A stretch of 64,000 bases of DNA, taken from Scleromitrula shiraiana. Taxonomy: Eukaryota > Ascomycota > Leotiomycetes > Helotiales > Sclerotiniaceae. How positions within the stretch are numbered: the stretch's first letter is position 1; every line of letters starts with the position of its first letter. The notes beneath the pieces were generated by a model. That model was given only the letters and a program-made list of their open reading frames with translations. It had not been told where the DNA came from and ran no database searches. The stretch lies in NCBI GenBank assembly GCA_028455995.1, contig JABELC010000010.1, forward strand, positions 558,001-622,000, given 5' to 3'. Shown here one piece after another: positions 28,736 to 41,579 of the stretch. The translations under genes and the position numbers were made by a program.

Positions 28736-31700
28736 GATTAAAGAATTATATTTTTATAATTAATATGTTTTAGGGAGAAATTGAGAATCGAGCTTTAAAA
28801 TAAATAAAAAAAAAAACTAATTATTTTAATTTTATTTTTTTGTTTTAATTTTTTATATTTTTTTTCTTAAAATAATCTTTTTTTTTTTTATTAATAATAT
28901 TCATCTTTTTTTCTTTTTCTTTTAATTTACTTTTTATATTAATTTCTTTTTTTTTTTTTTAAATACTATAGTTTAATAGTTATTTTTGTTTTTTGGATAT
29001 ATTTTGTAATATATTTTGTTTTAATTTTTATATTTAGAAAAAATTTTATATTTGCTTTTTTGGTTTAATTTTTATATTTTTTAAAATTATTTAGTTTTTT
29101 TTGAATTTTTAAATATTTTTGATATTTTAAAAATAAATACTTTAAAATTTTTTTTTTTTTATATATATAATAATTATTTAAAATATATTTTAATTTAAAT
29201 AAATATGATTTAATATATTTATATTGTAGTTTTAATTAGAATAATATATTATTAATTTTTTATTTTGTATTTTTAGATAATAAAATTTTATTTTTAGTTT
29301 TTTAATTAAATATTTTATTATATATTGTTTTTTTTATTTTTATTATTTGTTTTTATTTGAATTAGTTAAATTAATTGATTTTTATATTAATTATAATAAA
29401 GTTGGTTATGTTTGAATTTAAATATTGTTTTATAGTAAGTTTAATGAATTTATTAATTTTTTTATTATTTATAATATTAATATAGTTTAAAATTTAATAA
29501 AATAAAATTTTAGTTTTATATATTTTGATTTGTTTTATTGTTTTTATAATTTTGATTTATTGATTTTGTTTAAAGTTATTTAATAAAGTTTTTAATTTAA
29601 ATAGTTTAATTTGATTATTTGAATATATTTAAAAGTAGATTTTTGGTTTAGTAATTTGATTTGTTATTTTAATTATATAAATGATTTTTTTTAATTTATT
29701 ATTATATATAATTTTTAAAAAGTTTAAATTATATTATTTAATATTTTTTAATTTTAAATTATAATTATATAAAGTGATATTAATATTAATCAAATTTTTT
29801 TTAATTTTATTTATAAATATAAATATATTTAAATAAAAGAATTTTATAGAAAGATTAATAATTAATAATTTATTTAAATAATTTTTTTTTTTTTTTTTTT
29901 TTTAATATTTTATTAATTAAAATAAGATATAATATATTTTTATTTTAAAAAGCAAAATGGAATCAATAGATTAGTTTAAAAAAATATTAATAAAAATAAA
30001 GTTTATTAAAAACTATTATAATATATTATAATTAAAATAGATTTTTTAATAGTTTTATTTTATTAAATAAAATTTTTTTATTATTTATTATAGTTTAATT
30101 AATAAAATATTAATAAAAAAGTTTTAATATTTAAATATTATATTTTTTAATATTAAAATTTAATTTGATTTTAAAAAAAAGTAAATTTATTTCAATTTCT
30201 ATAGTTAATATAAAGGTTATTTAAAAAATTCCAAAAATTTTTTATAGCTTTAAATTTTATAATTATTATAAAAATTTAATTAATTTTGGTTAATTTTTTT
30301 ATTAAATTATTAAATTATAATTTATTATATTAATAATAAAAATTATATAGATTTAATAAATAGTTATTATATTTAGTTTTTTTTTAATATTTATAAATTT
30401 AATTATATAATAAAATATTAATTTTATTTATTTAATATATATATTTATATATTTTTTAAAAATTAAATTAATATTAAATTATATATTTAATTAATAGATT
30501 AAACTTTTTAATTATAATATTTTTTAATTAAAGAATATAATAACTAATTCAACTTTTTTATTTTTAATAAAATAAATTAACTTAGTTTTAATAATATTAA
30601 ACTATATTATATTAATAACTTTTTTTTGATATAATATAATGATTTTTTTTTTTAAAATAATTTTATTTTTTTTAAAGAATATAAAAGAAGTTATAAAAAC
30701 TATATTATTAATATATAATAAAATTTTTATATTAAAATATTAATAAAGATTCTTTATATAAATTAAAAATAAAATAAAGAAGATTAGATTATTTTATAAT
30801 ATTTTAATATTAATTTAATTAAATTTTTTTAATTGTTTATTAAATACAAGTTTTAGTTTTTGGTTTTTTAAAAATAATTTTATTTATATTATTAAATTTA
30901 TTAAAAAATTTAATTTTTTTAAAATATTTAATAATTGATTTTTTGCTATATAATTAAATATTTTTTTTATATTAAAAAAGATTATAAATATTTTTAATTT
31001 AAGTTTTTTATTTAATTAGATTTTATTTATAAAAAACATTGTTATATTAATAACTGATTTTTTAAATTAGTTATTAATTTGTAAAAAATGAAATAAATTA
31101 ATGATTTTTATAAGATAATTTAATTTTTTAGCTAATATTTATTTATTAATTTTTTTTAAACAATTTAATAAAAAAATTATTTGATAAATTTTAAAAACAA
31201 AATAATTTGATTTTCTAGATTTTTTTAAAATTGTTTTTATAATTTATTTTTAATATTTTAAATAATATTTTAATTTAAATAAAGTTAAATAAATTTTGAA
31301 AAATTATTTAAAAATATATTTATATGTTTTTTAAATAATAATATAAATAATTAGATTAAAATTTAAAAATTTATTTTTGATTTTAGTTAAATAAATATTT
31401 CGAAATTTTAATAATATTAAATTTAGTTAATTTTATTGATTTAGTTTATAATTTATTTATTTAAAAATAAAAGTTTTAGAAAAAGAAGAAAATAAAATAT
31501 TATAAAAAAATTTATATTTTTTTTTGAAATTAATAATAAAAATTTATATATTTAATTAATAAATAATAAATATTTTTTTTATTTTTTATTTATTAATGTA
31601 TATTATTATTTTAAAAATAAATTTAAAGTCTTTATTTTTTAGAAAAAAGTTTTAATGGTTATATTTAGTTTTTTTAATTAAAAAAAAGTATTTAATTTTG

Positions 31701-34071
31701 GATTGAAAAAATTTGTTTTGTTTAATAATATTTTTATAGTTTTTTTTTTATTTTTGAAATATTTTTTTTTTTAGGTTTTTTAATTCGTTGTTTTATTAAA
31801 GTTTGGATAGGTATATTAGTTTATTAATGGAGATATAGGCTTTAGTTATAATTATAATAAAATTAATAAATTTTATTATTATTTAGTTAAAAAAATTAAT
31901 AATTTATTTTAAATATTTAATATTGATAAAAAAAATTAAAAATTTTATAAATTTTTTTAAATAAATAATAAAAATTTAATTGAATTTAATGATTTTAAAT
32001 TAGAAAATTTGTTAATTTGTTTTTTTAATATTAAATTATTTTAAAATAAAAGGAATATTAATAAAAATTAGATTTTAAATTAAAAATAGAATATTATAAT
32101 AATTTAAATTTATTTTTAGGAAGATTTATTAATTTTTGATGTTAACTTTTTTAATAAAAATAAAATCAAAAATTATTTCTTTTTTTATTTAGAATTTAAA
32201 AAAAATTCTTTTTTTTAGATTATTATATAATTTTAAATTATTAGATTTAATTTATTTAACAAATTAATTTATATTATTAGATTTAAAAGATAAAAAATTT
32301 TATTAGGGATAATGAGTATTAAAATTTTTTAAGATAATTATTTTAGGGTTAATTAGTAAAGAGTAAAAGATTTAATTAAATAGAAATTGACTTTATTTTT
32401 CTTGATTTTTTTTATTATAAATATTATAAATTGATATTTTATTATTTTGATTTATAGTAATATTTAAAATTATTAAATTAAAATTATAAAAGAAATTTAA
32501 AGTAATTTTTATCAAGATTTAAATATTTTTTATAATATAGATTATAATATATGGTAGGTTTAAGAATAGTGGAAAGATTTAAATAAAATTAAGGTATGAA
32601 ATGAAATAAAAATTTGAATTTTAAATAATTTAAGGTTTTTATATAAATATTAAATCTATATTTAATTTAATTATTATTTAAAAAATATTTTTTATATTTA
32701 TTTTATTTTTATAAAAATTTATTTGAATAATTTTTAAATAGTTTTTTCGATTTATAAAATTATAATTATTTGATTTTTAATTATATTTTAGATTTTGTAA
32801 ATTTTATTATTTATTATATATGTTTTTTTATAATTGATATATTTTAAAGTAAAATAAATATATTTATTATTTTTAATTTTATATATATTATAATAATATA
32901 TTTTAATTAAATGATTTTTATTATAAAATTGATATTTATATTTATTTTTATAATATTAATCTAAATAACTAAATTTTTAGTATTTGAAATATTGAATTAA
33001 AAACATATAAAAATAAAGCTTTTTAATTTTAATTAAGATATTAATAATATAAAATTAATGATATATTATATAATTAGTTTTTTATTTTATAATAAAAGTT
33101 ATTATTATTAAACTAACTTTTTAATTTTATTTTTTTTTAAAAGATAATAATCAATATGATTATTTAATTATTATAAATTCTTTATTAAAAATTCGAATTT
33201 TGTTTTTAATTAATTTTATTTTTTTCAAATTATTAAAATCGATAATTAATATTTTATAAAAAATCATTTTGAATTATAGTTTATTTTTTTAAATTAATTA
33301 AAATATAATAATTTTTTTTTAAATTGATTATTTTTTTATAAGAAATTTTGATATATAATTTTTTATTATAATAATAATAAAGTTTTTATTAAATGATTTT
33401 ATAATTAAAATAATAATTAGATTTTTAATATTTTTATTTATAAAAATAATATTAAATATATTTTAAAATTTTAAAAGAAAAATAGTAAATAAAGAACTTA
33501 GATTAAAACGAATTAGGATTAATCTATTGGAATTATTTTTTTTTATTTTTAAAAAAGATTTTTTATTTTTAATTGTTATATTAATTTATTTAGCATTATT
33601 ATTATTTTTGATAATATTTATTTAGAATGTAATAATTAAAATGATAATTAAAAAAAAAACTAAAAAGAAAACTAGAGTAAATGATTAAATCGATTTTGTA
33701 TTAGTTTTAATTAATATAGTTATAGTTTTGATTTTAATTAAATCTTATATTTTTGTTTTAATATTTTTTATAATATTTTATAAATTAACGATTTAAGATC
33801 TTGTAATAGATTGCAGATTTATGATTTAGGATATAATAATTTTCAATATTATTATTTTTCTTTTTTCTATATATTCTTTAAAGACTTTAATAAGGTCTAA
33901 AAACTTTATTTGTTTTTTATTATTTTTATTTATATTTATAACCTTCATAATGAAACTACGCGTTTTAAGAATAAAATTAGCAATAATTAATTTTTTAGTT
34001 AAATATATATATTTAATAGATAATTCAATTTAAATAAAAAATGGTTTTTTTTTAATATTGTTATAATTAGT

Positions 34072-34278
34072 TTAAAATTGATTGATAACTATATAATATA
34101 AAAAATCATTAAAATTATTAAAAATAAATTTCATCGAGATTCTAATTATTATAAACTTATTATATTGGAAAAAAAGTAGCTTTAATCGATTTAGCAAATC
34201 GATATCTAGTAATATTTCTTTATAATTGATTTGCCTTGATGAGCTTGAAGGGAATAAGTCTAATTCTGATCTAGACAT
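34072..34278 (-). pseudogene. 5' remnant of LINE ORF1
   Basis: A 68-codon frame begins ATG at 34,278, about 95 nt from the element's 5' end. Its first 30 residues have normal composition (MSRSELDLFPSSSSRQINY...). After that the codons become AT-only (Phe/Ile/Asn/Lys) and the frame stops. This is consistent with the start of ORF1 surviving in the less-mutated 5' edge while the rest was lost. ORF1 of fungal LINEs usually encodes a Gag-like RNA-binding protein, but no zinc knuckle is visible here, so function rests on position alone. Confidence 0.5.
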
Positions 34279-34374
34279 ATTCGTAGATTGGTGGCGGTAT
34301 TTGTTCTGCGTGTAGTGGTGGTGAATGTGGTGTGGAGGTGACGTTGACTTTATTATATAAATTTATATTAAATC

Positions 34375-34388
34375 TATAAATTTGTTTA
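34375..34388. repeat. Target-site duplication of the LINE, right copy
   Basis: Exact copy of 28,637-28,650. Retrotransposon C resumes here, collinear with 3425 in copy A and 15,425 in copy B. Confidence 0.85.
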
Positions 34389-34635
34389 AAATATTTATAT
34401 ATTATAAAATTAATTTATATATAATTAATTTATAATTAAAATTATTATTTTTATTATTAAATTTTATTATATTATTATATATTTTATTTAAATTGATTTA
34501 ATATTAAATTTTTGATATATAATATTAATAATCTTTTTTTAATAATATCTTTAATTTTTATATTTATTTTTATATATATATATTTTTTTATTCTTTCATT
34601 TTTTTTTTTAGTTTTATTTGTATTGAAAATTATAA

Positions 34636-34960
34636 TTATTTTGATTATAATTATAGCTATTTTAATTATAATTATTCTAATTATTTTAAAATATACAATA
34701 ATTTTGATTAGATTGATTTTGATTAGATTGATTTTGATCTTGTTGATTTTGATTAGATTGAATCTGACTAGATTGAATTTGATTAAGTTGAAATATATAG
34801 TTATTTTGATTATAATAATTTCTATTATAATTATTTATATTATAATGATTTTGATTAAATTAATTTTAATTAAATTGATTTTAATCAAATTAGTTTTCAT
34901 CAAATTAAAATGTATAATTATTTTAATTATAATAATTTTTATTATAATTATTTTTATTTT
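34636..34960 (-). repeat. 15-nt coding repeat in retrotransposon C (Gln/Asn/Ser-rich on minus)
   Basis: Tandem TTGATTTTGATTAGA-like units. On the minus strand, 34,700-34,790 reads without stops as Asn-Gln-Asn-Gln-Ser repeats with variants (Gln-Asp, Ser-Ser-Gln-Ile). This is a reasonable low-complexity segment for a Gag protein, and the clearest coding-strand clue for this family. The 156-codon plus-strand ORF here (34,512-34,982) is the shadow. Confidence 0.55.
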
Positions 34961-36936
34961 AATAATTTCGATCATTATATAATATATAATTATTAAATAA
35001 AATTATATATTAAATAATATAATATATAAAATTATATATTATTATTATTAAAATAATTTTAAATAAATATTTAAAATTAACTTTTATTATAAATTAAATA
35101 TTTTTTAATAATTTATTAAAATATTTTAATAAATTAACTACTATTTATATAATTAAAATATTTTATTTAATCTACTTTTTTTTTAGCTTATTTTTTTATA
35201 TTTTTTTTTAATTTTATTTTTATTTCAAATTTTCTATTATTATCTTTATATTATCAAATCTAAATTTTGTAAATTAGTTTTTATAAATTTTCTTTAAATA
35301 AATTTTAATCTATTTAAAGTATAATTTTATATATATTATATTTTATATTATATAAATTATTAATATTAATATATTAATATAAATATTATCTTTTTATAAT
35401 ATTTTTTTTATTATTATTAAATATCTTTTATTCAATATTTAAAACATTTTTATATTTATATTTTTGAATACTTTTTTAAAATTTATTTATAAATTTATAT
35501 TAATAAAGATTTTTAAATTGTTAATTATATATTTATCGAGTTTATATTTTAGATAATAATTTATTATATATAGATTTTTTATATTATATTTCTTATATTT
35601 ATTAATAAAATCTAAATTATTTAAAAATAATTTATCAAATAAATCTTTATAATACTCTTTATTTTATTTAAATTTAAAATTTTAATTATATTTAAGATTA
35701 TATATATTATTATTTTTTAATTATTATTTCTTTTTAAAATTAGATATAAATTTTTTAAAAATATTGTTTATTATGTTTTTAAATAAAAAGATCTTTATTT
35801 ATATTTGAAATATTGAAATTTATATTAATTTAAATATTTTTTATTAATATTGTTTTTATAATAAATTTGTATATATTAAGTTTTTATTAAGATTTTTTGA
35901 TAATATTTTTAATATTGATTAAAGTTTTTTAATTTGATTAATTATTTATTTTGATTATTAAATTATTAATAATAATTTTAAGTTTTAAATATTTATATTT
36001 ATTAAATTGTTTTTTTTTTATAATTATCTAAAATTTATATTTATATTTATATTTTTTAATTTTTTTTTTTTTTTTGCATTATTTTTGTTTATTATATTAT
36101 TTATAATATTATAATATAAAATAAAGGGATATTTATAATAATGCTATATATTTATTTATTGAATAATATAATAATTATTATTAAATTTATTTTTATTTAG
36201 TTTTTTTATTATTATTAAATAAATATTTAATATCAAATTAAAGATTTGGTTTAATAAAGCTTTAAATCAAATATAATTATTTAATTTATAAAATAAATTT
36301 GATATTAAATCAAAATTTGTTTTAATAAAGTTTTTAAATCAAATATAATCATTTTAATTTATAAAATAAATATATAATAAATAAATTTATTATAAAATAA
36401 AAAAAAAATAAAATAATTATAAAAAAATATAAAGATATAAAAAAAAGTTTATTAAAAATTTTATAAAAGTTTTTAAATAAAAATTTTTATATAAATAATT
36501 TTATTATTGCTTTTATAATTATAATAAAATAATTATTATTATTAATATTTTTATTTATTAAAATATTTTTTTAAATAATATAATAAATATTTAAATAATA
36601 TAATATAATTTATATTTTTATTATTATTTTATTTATAATAAATATTTAGATTTTATAATTTTAAAATCGATTTAAAAATTATTTAATTTATAATAAATAT
36701 TTAAATATTATAATATTTAAAATAAAATTAAAAATTATTTTTTTTATAATAGATATTTAAATATTATAGAGTTTAATTCTTTTTTTTATTAAAAAATTAA
36801 ATAATTTATAAAATTTTTTATTATTAAAAATTATAAAAAAAATTTTATTGATAATAAATAAAAATATTTAAAATTTATTAAAATTAATATTATATATAAA
36901 ATAAAAATTTTAATTTATAATATATATATTAATTAG

Positions 36937-37096
36937 TATTTATATAATTTTAAAGATTTAGAACTATACAATTACGATATTAATCAATATTATATTATTT
37001 GTTCAAGGAGTTCAAGAAAGATGTTGTACGCCGTTGAGGATATATATCTCCTTAATGGATATGTGACGTAAGGTCACGTGTTTGACTATACAGACA
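36937..37096. repeat. Right LTR of copy C (160 bp)
   Basis: The last 110 bases are well preserved (AAGGAGTTCAAGAAAG, TTGTACGCCGTTGAGG, ATGTGACGTAAGGTCACGTG, TATACAGACA). The first 25 are reduced to A+T. It is followed by the TTTAT target duplication. Confidence 0.85.
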
Positions 37097-37101
37097 TTTA
37101 T

Positions 37102-40063
37102 TGTATTTTATGTCAATATATTAATTTGATATTTATTCAATATGTTAATGATTAAAGTCTTTATTATTTATTATATAAAATAAAAAACTTGATTTTTTTT
37201 AAATAAACAACATACTTGAAATTTATTTTTAATTGTTAAATTTAATAATAAAATTCTTTTATATAAATTAATAATCATTAATCTTAATTAATTTGTATTT
37301 AATTTTATGATAATTGATAATCAATATATTGATTTATTTTAAATAAAAAAATATTAATAATAATAATAATTATTTTCAATAAACATTTAAAAGATTAAAA
37401 GTAAATTATATTTTATTAAAGTTTGAAAAATAAATTAGAAATAATTATTTATTTATAAATATTATAAATATAATTATAAGGATTATATATATAATTATAA
37501 AAATCAATTAAATAATTATTTTTTTAAAAAACTTCAATATCAAATAAAATATTTATTGATTTAATATATAAAATCAATTTTCTTTTTATAAAAGTTATTA
37601 ATAAATATTTTATATTCATATATTGTTCTAAAATTTCAAATTATATAATTAATTTTCAAAATTCATAATATAATGATTATTTTTAAAAAAAATCAAAATT
37701 TAAAAAGGAATATGTCATTTTTTAACTCAAACTTTATAATTCAAAAAATAGGTTTTAATATAATTTAAAATCTGAATATAAAATTTTATTCAAAATTTTA
37801 TTCAAATAATTTAATTCTATTTTTTTAAAATTCAATTAATGAATTTATTTTTTTAATAAATATTAATTCATTGTTTTTTTATTTTTTAATTAAACATATT
37901 AATTTTTCCAATAAAACTTCAATATATTTATTCATTTATAAATAATATTTTATAATATTAAAAACTTTATTATAAAAATAGTATCAATATAAATATTATA
38001 AAAAATCAAATATTTTAAAGTTATTAATATTCATATACTTTTAGAAGAATTAATATTTCATTAATAAAATATGATTTTTTTAATTTTTTTTCTTATTTGA
38101 TTTTAGATCTATAATTTTAATATTATAATTATAATTATTTAAATTAGATTATATTTTTTTAATTTTTATTTTTCAAAACTATTAATATATTTTAAATTTT
38201 TAAATATTTTTAATTAAAAAATACTTTTTTTGTATATTTTAAAAATATTAATGCTATTACTATTTAATTTTGTATATTTTGGATTTTGATTAACTTAATG
38301 ATTTTTTGATCTATTTTTAATATATTATTTTTAATTTTATTTGATTGAATTTTGTAATTATTTATATTTTCAATTTATATTAATTTTGTTTTTTTAAAGT
38401 TTTTAAATTAATTATATTTTTAAATTAATTATATTTTTAGATTAACTTTTTATTTTATTCTTAATTTAATTTTTAATTTTTAATTATTTATATTATATTA
38501 TATTATTATACATTTTTTCTAAATTATACATTAAATTGTTTTAGAATTCTTTTCAAATTATAAATATATTTATTGATTCCTTTATATATTAATTTAAAAG
38601 TTTATTTATATTTTTAAACAACTTTAAAAGAAACTTTATTTATAATTCTTTTTATTATTATTTTTAAAAAAATAATAAATCGAAATAAAGCTTTCAAAAT
38701 TCTTTTTGATATTTATTCATATTTTTTTTTAATCTATTTATTTTTATGTATTTTGATTTGTTTCAAATAAATAAACAAATTAGAATAAAAATATTATATT
38801 GTTTTTTTATATAAATTTTAATTTTAAAGTTTAATAATATATTTAAATTTGAAGTAATATTTATGTAGTATTTAATTAAGAAATATTTTTAAATCATATA
38901 TAATTGTTTTTGTTAACATATTATAGAAAGATTAAATTAGATTTATAGAAATACTAAAAGATTTGATAATTAATCTATTTATTATTCTGATATTTATATA
39001 AAAAAAAATGTTTTTCATTAATAAATATTCAAAGAAAAAATAAAAAAGAGAAGTAAAAAAAAATAAAAATAAAAATAAAAATAAAAATAAAAATAAAAAT
39101 AAAAATAAAAATAAAAATAAAAATAAAAATAAAAATAAAAATAAAAATAAAAATAAAAATAAAAATAAAAATAAAAATAAAAATAAAAATAAAAATAAAA
39201 ATATAAATATAAATAAGAAATTTAATAATAATTTTTGTTTTAAAATATTAATATATTTCTCAAAGAATTTCAAATATAATCAAAAAAATAATAATAAATT
39301 TAATATATCAAAAAAATCAATTATAATTTTATAATTAAAATTTTTTTACCTGGTATTTAAAACTCTTAAATATTAAAAAAATCAAATTAAAATAAAAATT
39401 TCTATTTTATTTAATTATTATATATTTTAATTATAATATTCAACATTATTTTATGTATAAAATTATAAAAAAAGTTTCTAAAAAAATTTAAATTGTTTTA
39501 TTTATTTATTTAAAATAATATTTTTAAAAAAACCATTTTTTATAATATTCTTAAAATTCAATTAATTATTTAAAAAATCAACAATCTTTATTAAAATCAA
39601 TTAATCTTTTTTAAATAAAATTAATTTTTTGATTTTTAATATTTCTTTTTATATATTTTATTTCTTTTAAATATTTCATTTTTTATATATATTTGATTTG
39701 TTTAATATATTTCATTTTTTTTATATATTTCATTTTTTGTATATATTTCATTTTTTTTATATATTTTATTTCTTTTATGTATCTTATTTCTTTATATATT
39801 CTATTTTTTCCAATATTAATTCATTTTAATCTTATTAATTTTGATTCTATTAATTTTAATTTTAATTTTTTTATTATATTGTTGATAGTAAAATTTCATT
39901 TTTAAATGAATAAATATATATATTAAATATAAACATAATAATAATATCCAAAAACATATTTTTAAATCATAAAAGTTTATCAAAATAAACTTTCTTTTAA
40001 TATAATAATATTTATATTGGAAAAAGAAATTCAATAATAATTTATAAAAAATCTTCTAAAATA
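37102..40063. other. AT-rich, RIP-like sequence without a recognisable gene
   Basis: About 3 kb between copy C and the LINE fragment. Only simple repeats stand out: an AAAAAT array and a degenerate tandem array of about 20 nt at 39,640-39,810 built on TATATATTTCATTTTTT. The ORFs over them (38,932-39,273 minus and 39,693-39,905 plus) are repeat artefacts. Confidence 0.6.
39055..39202. repeat. AAAAAT hexamer microsatellite, about 24 copies
   Basis: Perfect (AAAAAT)n. The minus-strand Phe-Leu ORF across it is an artefact of the repeat. Confidence 0.95.
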
Positions 40064-41440
40064 AATTTATTTTTTTTATTTTTTGATTTAATTCGTTTTT
40101 TATTTATTAAGTATATAAAATAATCAAGATTTAATGTCTTTTTAAATTTAAATTTGTTTGTTTATAATTATTATAATCTTAAAAAATATTATAAAGTTCA
40201 TTTTAAAATAAATGATAATGAAAAAAAAAAGATTTTTTGTTTTGATTTTTTAAAATCTCTTTTAATATTAATTCTTTTTTTTTATAATATTTCATTTATC
40301 TTTTATTTTAGTTTGTTTTTTTATTAATTTTTTTTTAATATTATAATTTAATAATTAATTTTATTTTTAAGAATAGTTTTATATTGTATTTTATTTTCAT
40401 TTTCATATGTAAATAGAGTTCTATATTTGTTTTTTTAATTTAATTTTGATATTCTTAAAAATTGTTTACCTTTTTTTAATTTTTAAATTTTTAAATGTTT
40501 TAAAGTTTTATATATATCTATATATAATACTTATTCAAAATGTATCTTGATTTAAATAGATATAATTTGATATATTTGCATTATAATTTTAGTAATCAAA
40601 ATAATAGATTTTTAATTTTCAATTGTATATTTTTAAATGAAGAAATATATTTTTTATTAAATATTAAATATTTTATTCTAAATTATTGTTTTATTTTCAA
40701 TTTTGTTTATTATCTATATTAATTACATTAATTAATATTGATATTAAGTATAATCAAATTATTTATATTTAAATTTGAATATCAACATTGTTCTATAATA
40801 AATTGAATAACTTTCTTAAAGTTGTTAGTATTTATAATATTAATATAATTCAAAATTCAATAAAATTTAAAATTTATAACTTGTATATTTTAATTAATTT
40901 CTATTTAATAACAATTTCAATTGAAATACTTTAATGTGATTATTTAAATATATTCAAAAATAAATACTGAAATTATTAATCTTTTTTATTATTTTATGTA
41001 TATAAATAATCTTATTTATTTATTTTATATAATTTTTATAAGATTTAGATTGTATTATGTAATATTTTTTAATTCTAAATTATAATTCTATAAAATAATA
41101 TTAATATTGATTAGATTTTTTTAAAGTTTATCTATAAATATTAATATATTTAAACCCAAAGATTTAACAAAATATTTATTAATTAATATTTTATTTTTAT
41201 TTTAAAAACCAAAATATCATCAATAATCTAATCAAAAAAACTATTAATAAAAATCAAAATTTATTAAAAATCATTATGATATATTATAATTAAAATAAAT
41301 TTTTTAAAATTCTTTTTATACAAAAAGATTTATTTATCATTAATTATAATTCAATCAATAAAAGATTAATAAACGAATATTAATATTTGAATATTATATT
41401 TTTTTAATATTAAAATTTCATTTTATATTAAAGAAATATG
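40064..41440 (-). mobile_element. 5'-truncated LINE copy, same family as 28,651-34,374
   Basis: Begins in a T-rich tract near 40,064-40,084 (poly(A) on minus). It then follows the nested LINE in order: GATTTAATT...AATCAAGATTTAATGTC matches the 3' UTR, 40,830-40,870 matches 29,468-29,505 (ATTTATAATATTAATATA), and 41,385-41,420 matches 30,125-30,165. Similarity is lost near 41,440, so this is about 1.4 kb of the 3' end, the usual outcome of incomplete reverse transcription. It keeps more C than the full-length copy. No frame is open. Confidence 0.6.
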
Positions 41441-41579
41441 CATTTCCTAGAATTGATATTTCATCATTTTAATTAATCATATAATTGTATAAATTTTTTT
41501 ATAAATTCATAATGTTATATCAAAGTGTTATTCAATTTAACATTTATTAATATTTTAATTTGAAAAATATAATTTTTAA

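Larger units (their letters stand above)
28651..34374 (-). mobile_element. Non-LTR retrotransposon (LINE), about 5.7 kb, nested in copy C
   Basis: On the minus strand the element ends in a poly(A) tail (the 25 T at 28,651-28,675), has no terminal repeats, and is flanked by a 14-bp target duplication. Length and layout fit a full-length LINE. The ends keep mixed base composition: the 3' UTR at 28,676-28,800 and the 5' leader plus first codons at 34,190-34,350. The middle is degraded, and on the plus strand cytosine is almost absent (none in 29,341-29,640, where G remains). No reverse transcriptase or endonuclease motif can be read, so the clade (Tad1-like or other) is open. A second copy of its 3' part is at about 40,064-41,440. 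Confidence 0.82.
23729..37096 (-). mobile_element. LTR retrotransposon copy C, RIP-degraded, interrupted by a nested LINE
   Basis: The left LTR (23,729-23,888) starts TGTTTGTATAACTCCGGGGG; the right LTR (36,937-37,096) ends TATACAGACA. TTTAT flanks both sides (23,724-23,728 and 37,097-37,101), a 5-bp target duplication typical of integrase-mediated insertion. The interior is collinear with copies A and B but split at 28,650/34,375 by a LINE. Without the insertion the element is about 7.6 kb. The interior is A+T with no open pol frame, so superfamily (Gypsy or Copia) cannot be decided here. Minus-strand coding is inferred from the Gln/Asn-rich repeat at 34,636-34,960. Confidence 0.82.

Noticed and set aside
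38932..39273. 113-codon minus-strand ORF with a Phe-Leu run
   Set aside because: Produced entirely by the AAAAAT microsatellite.
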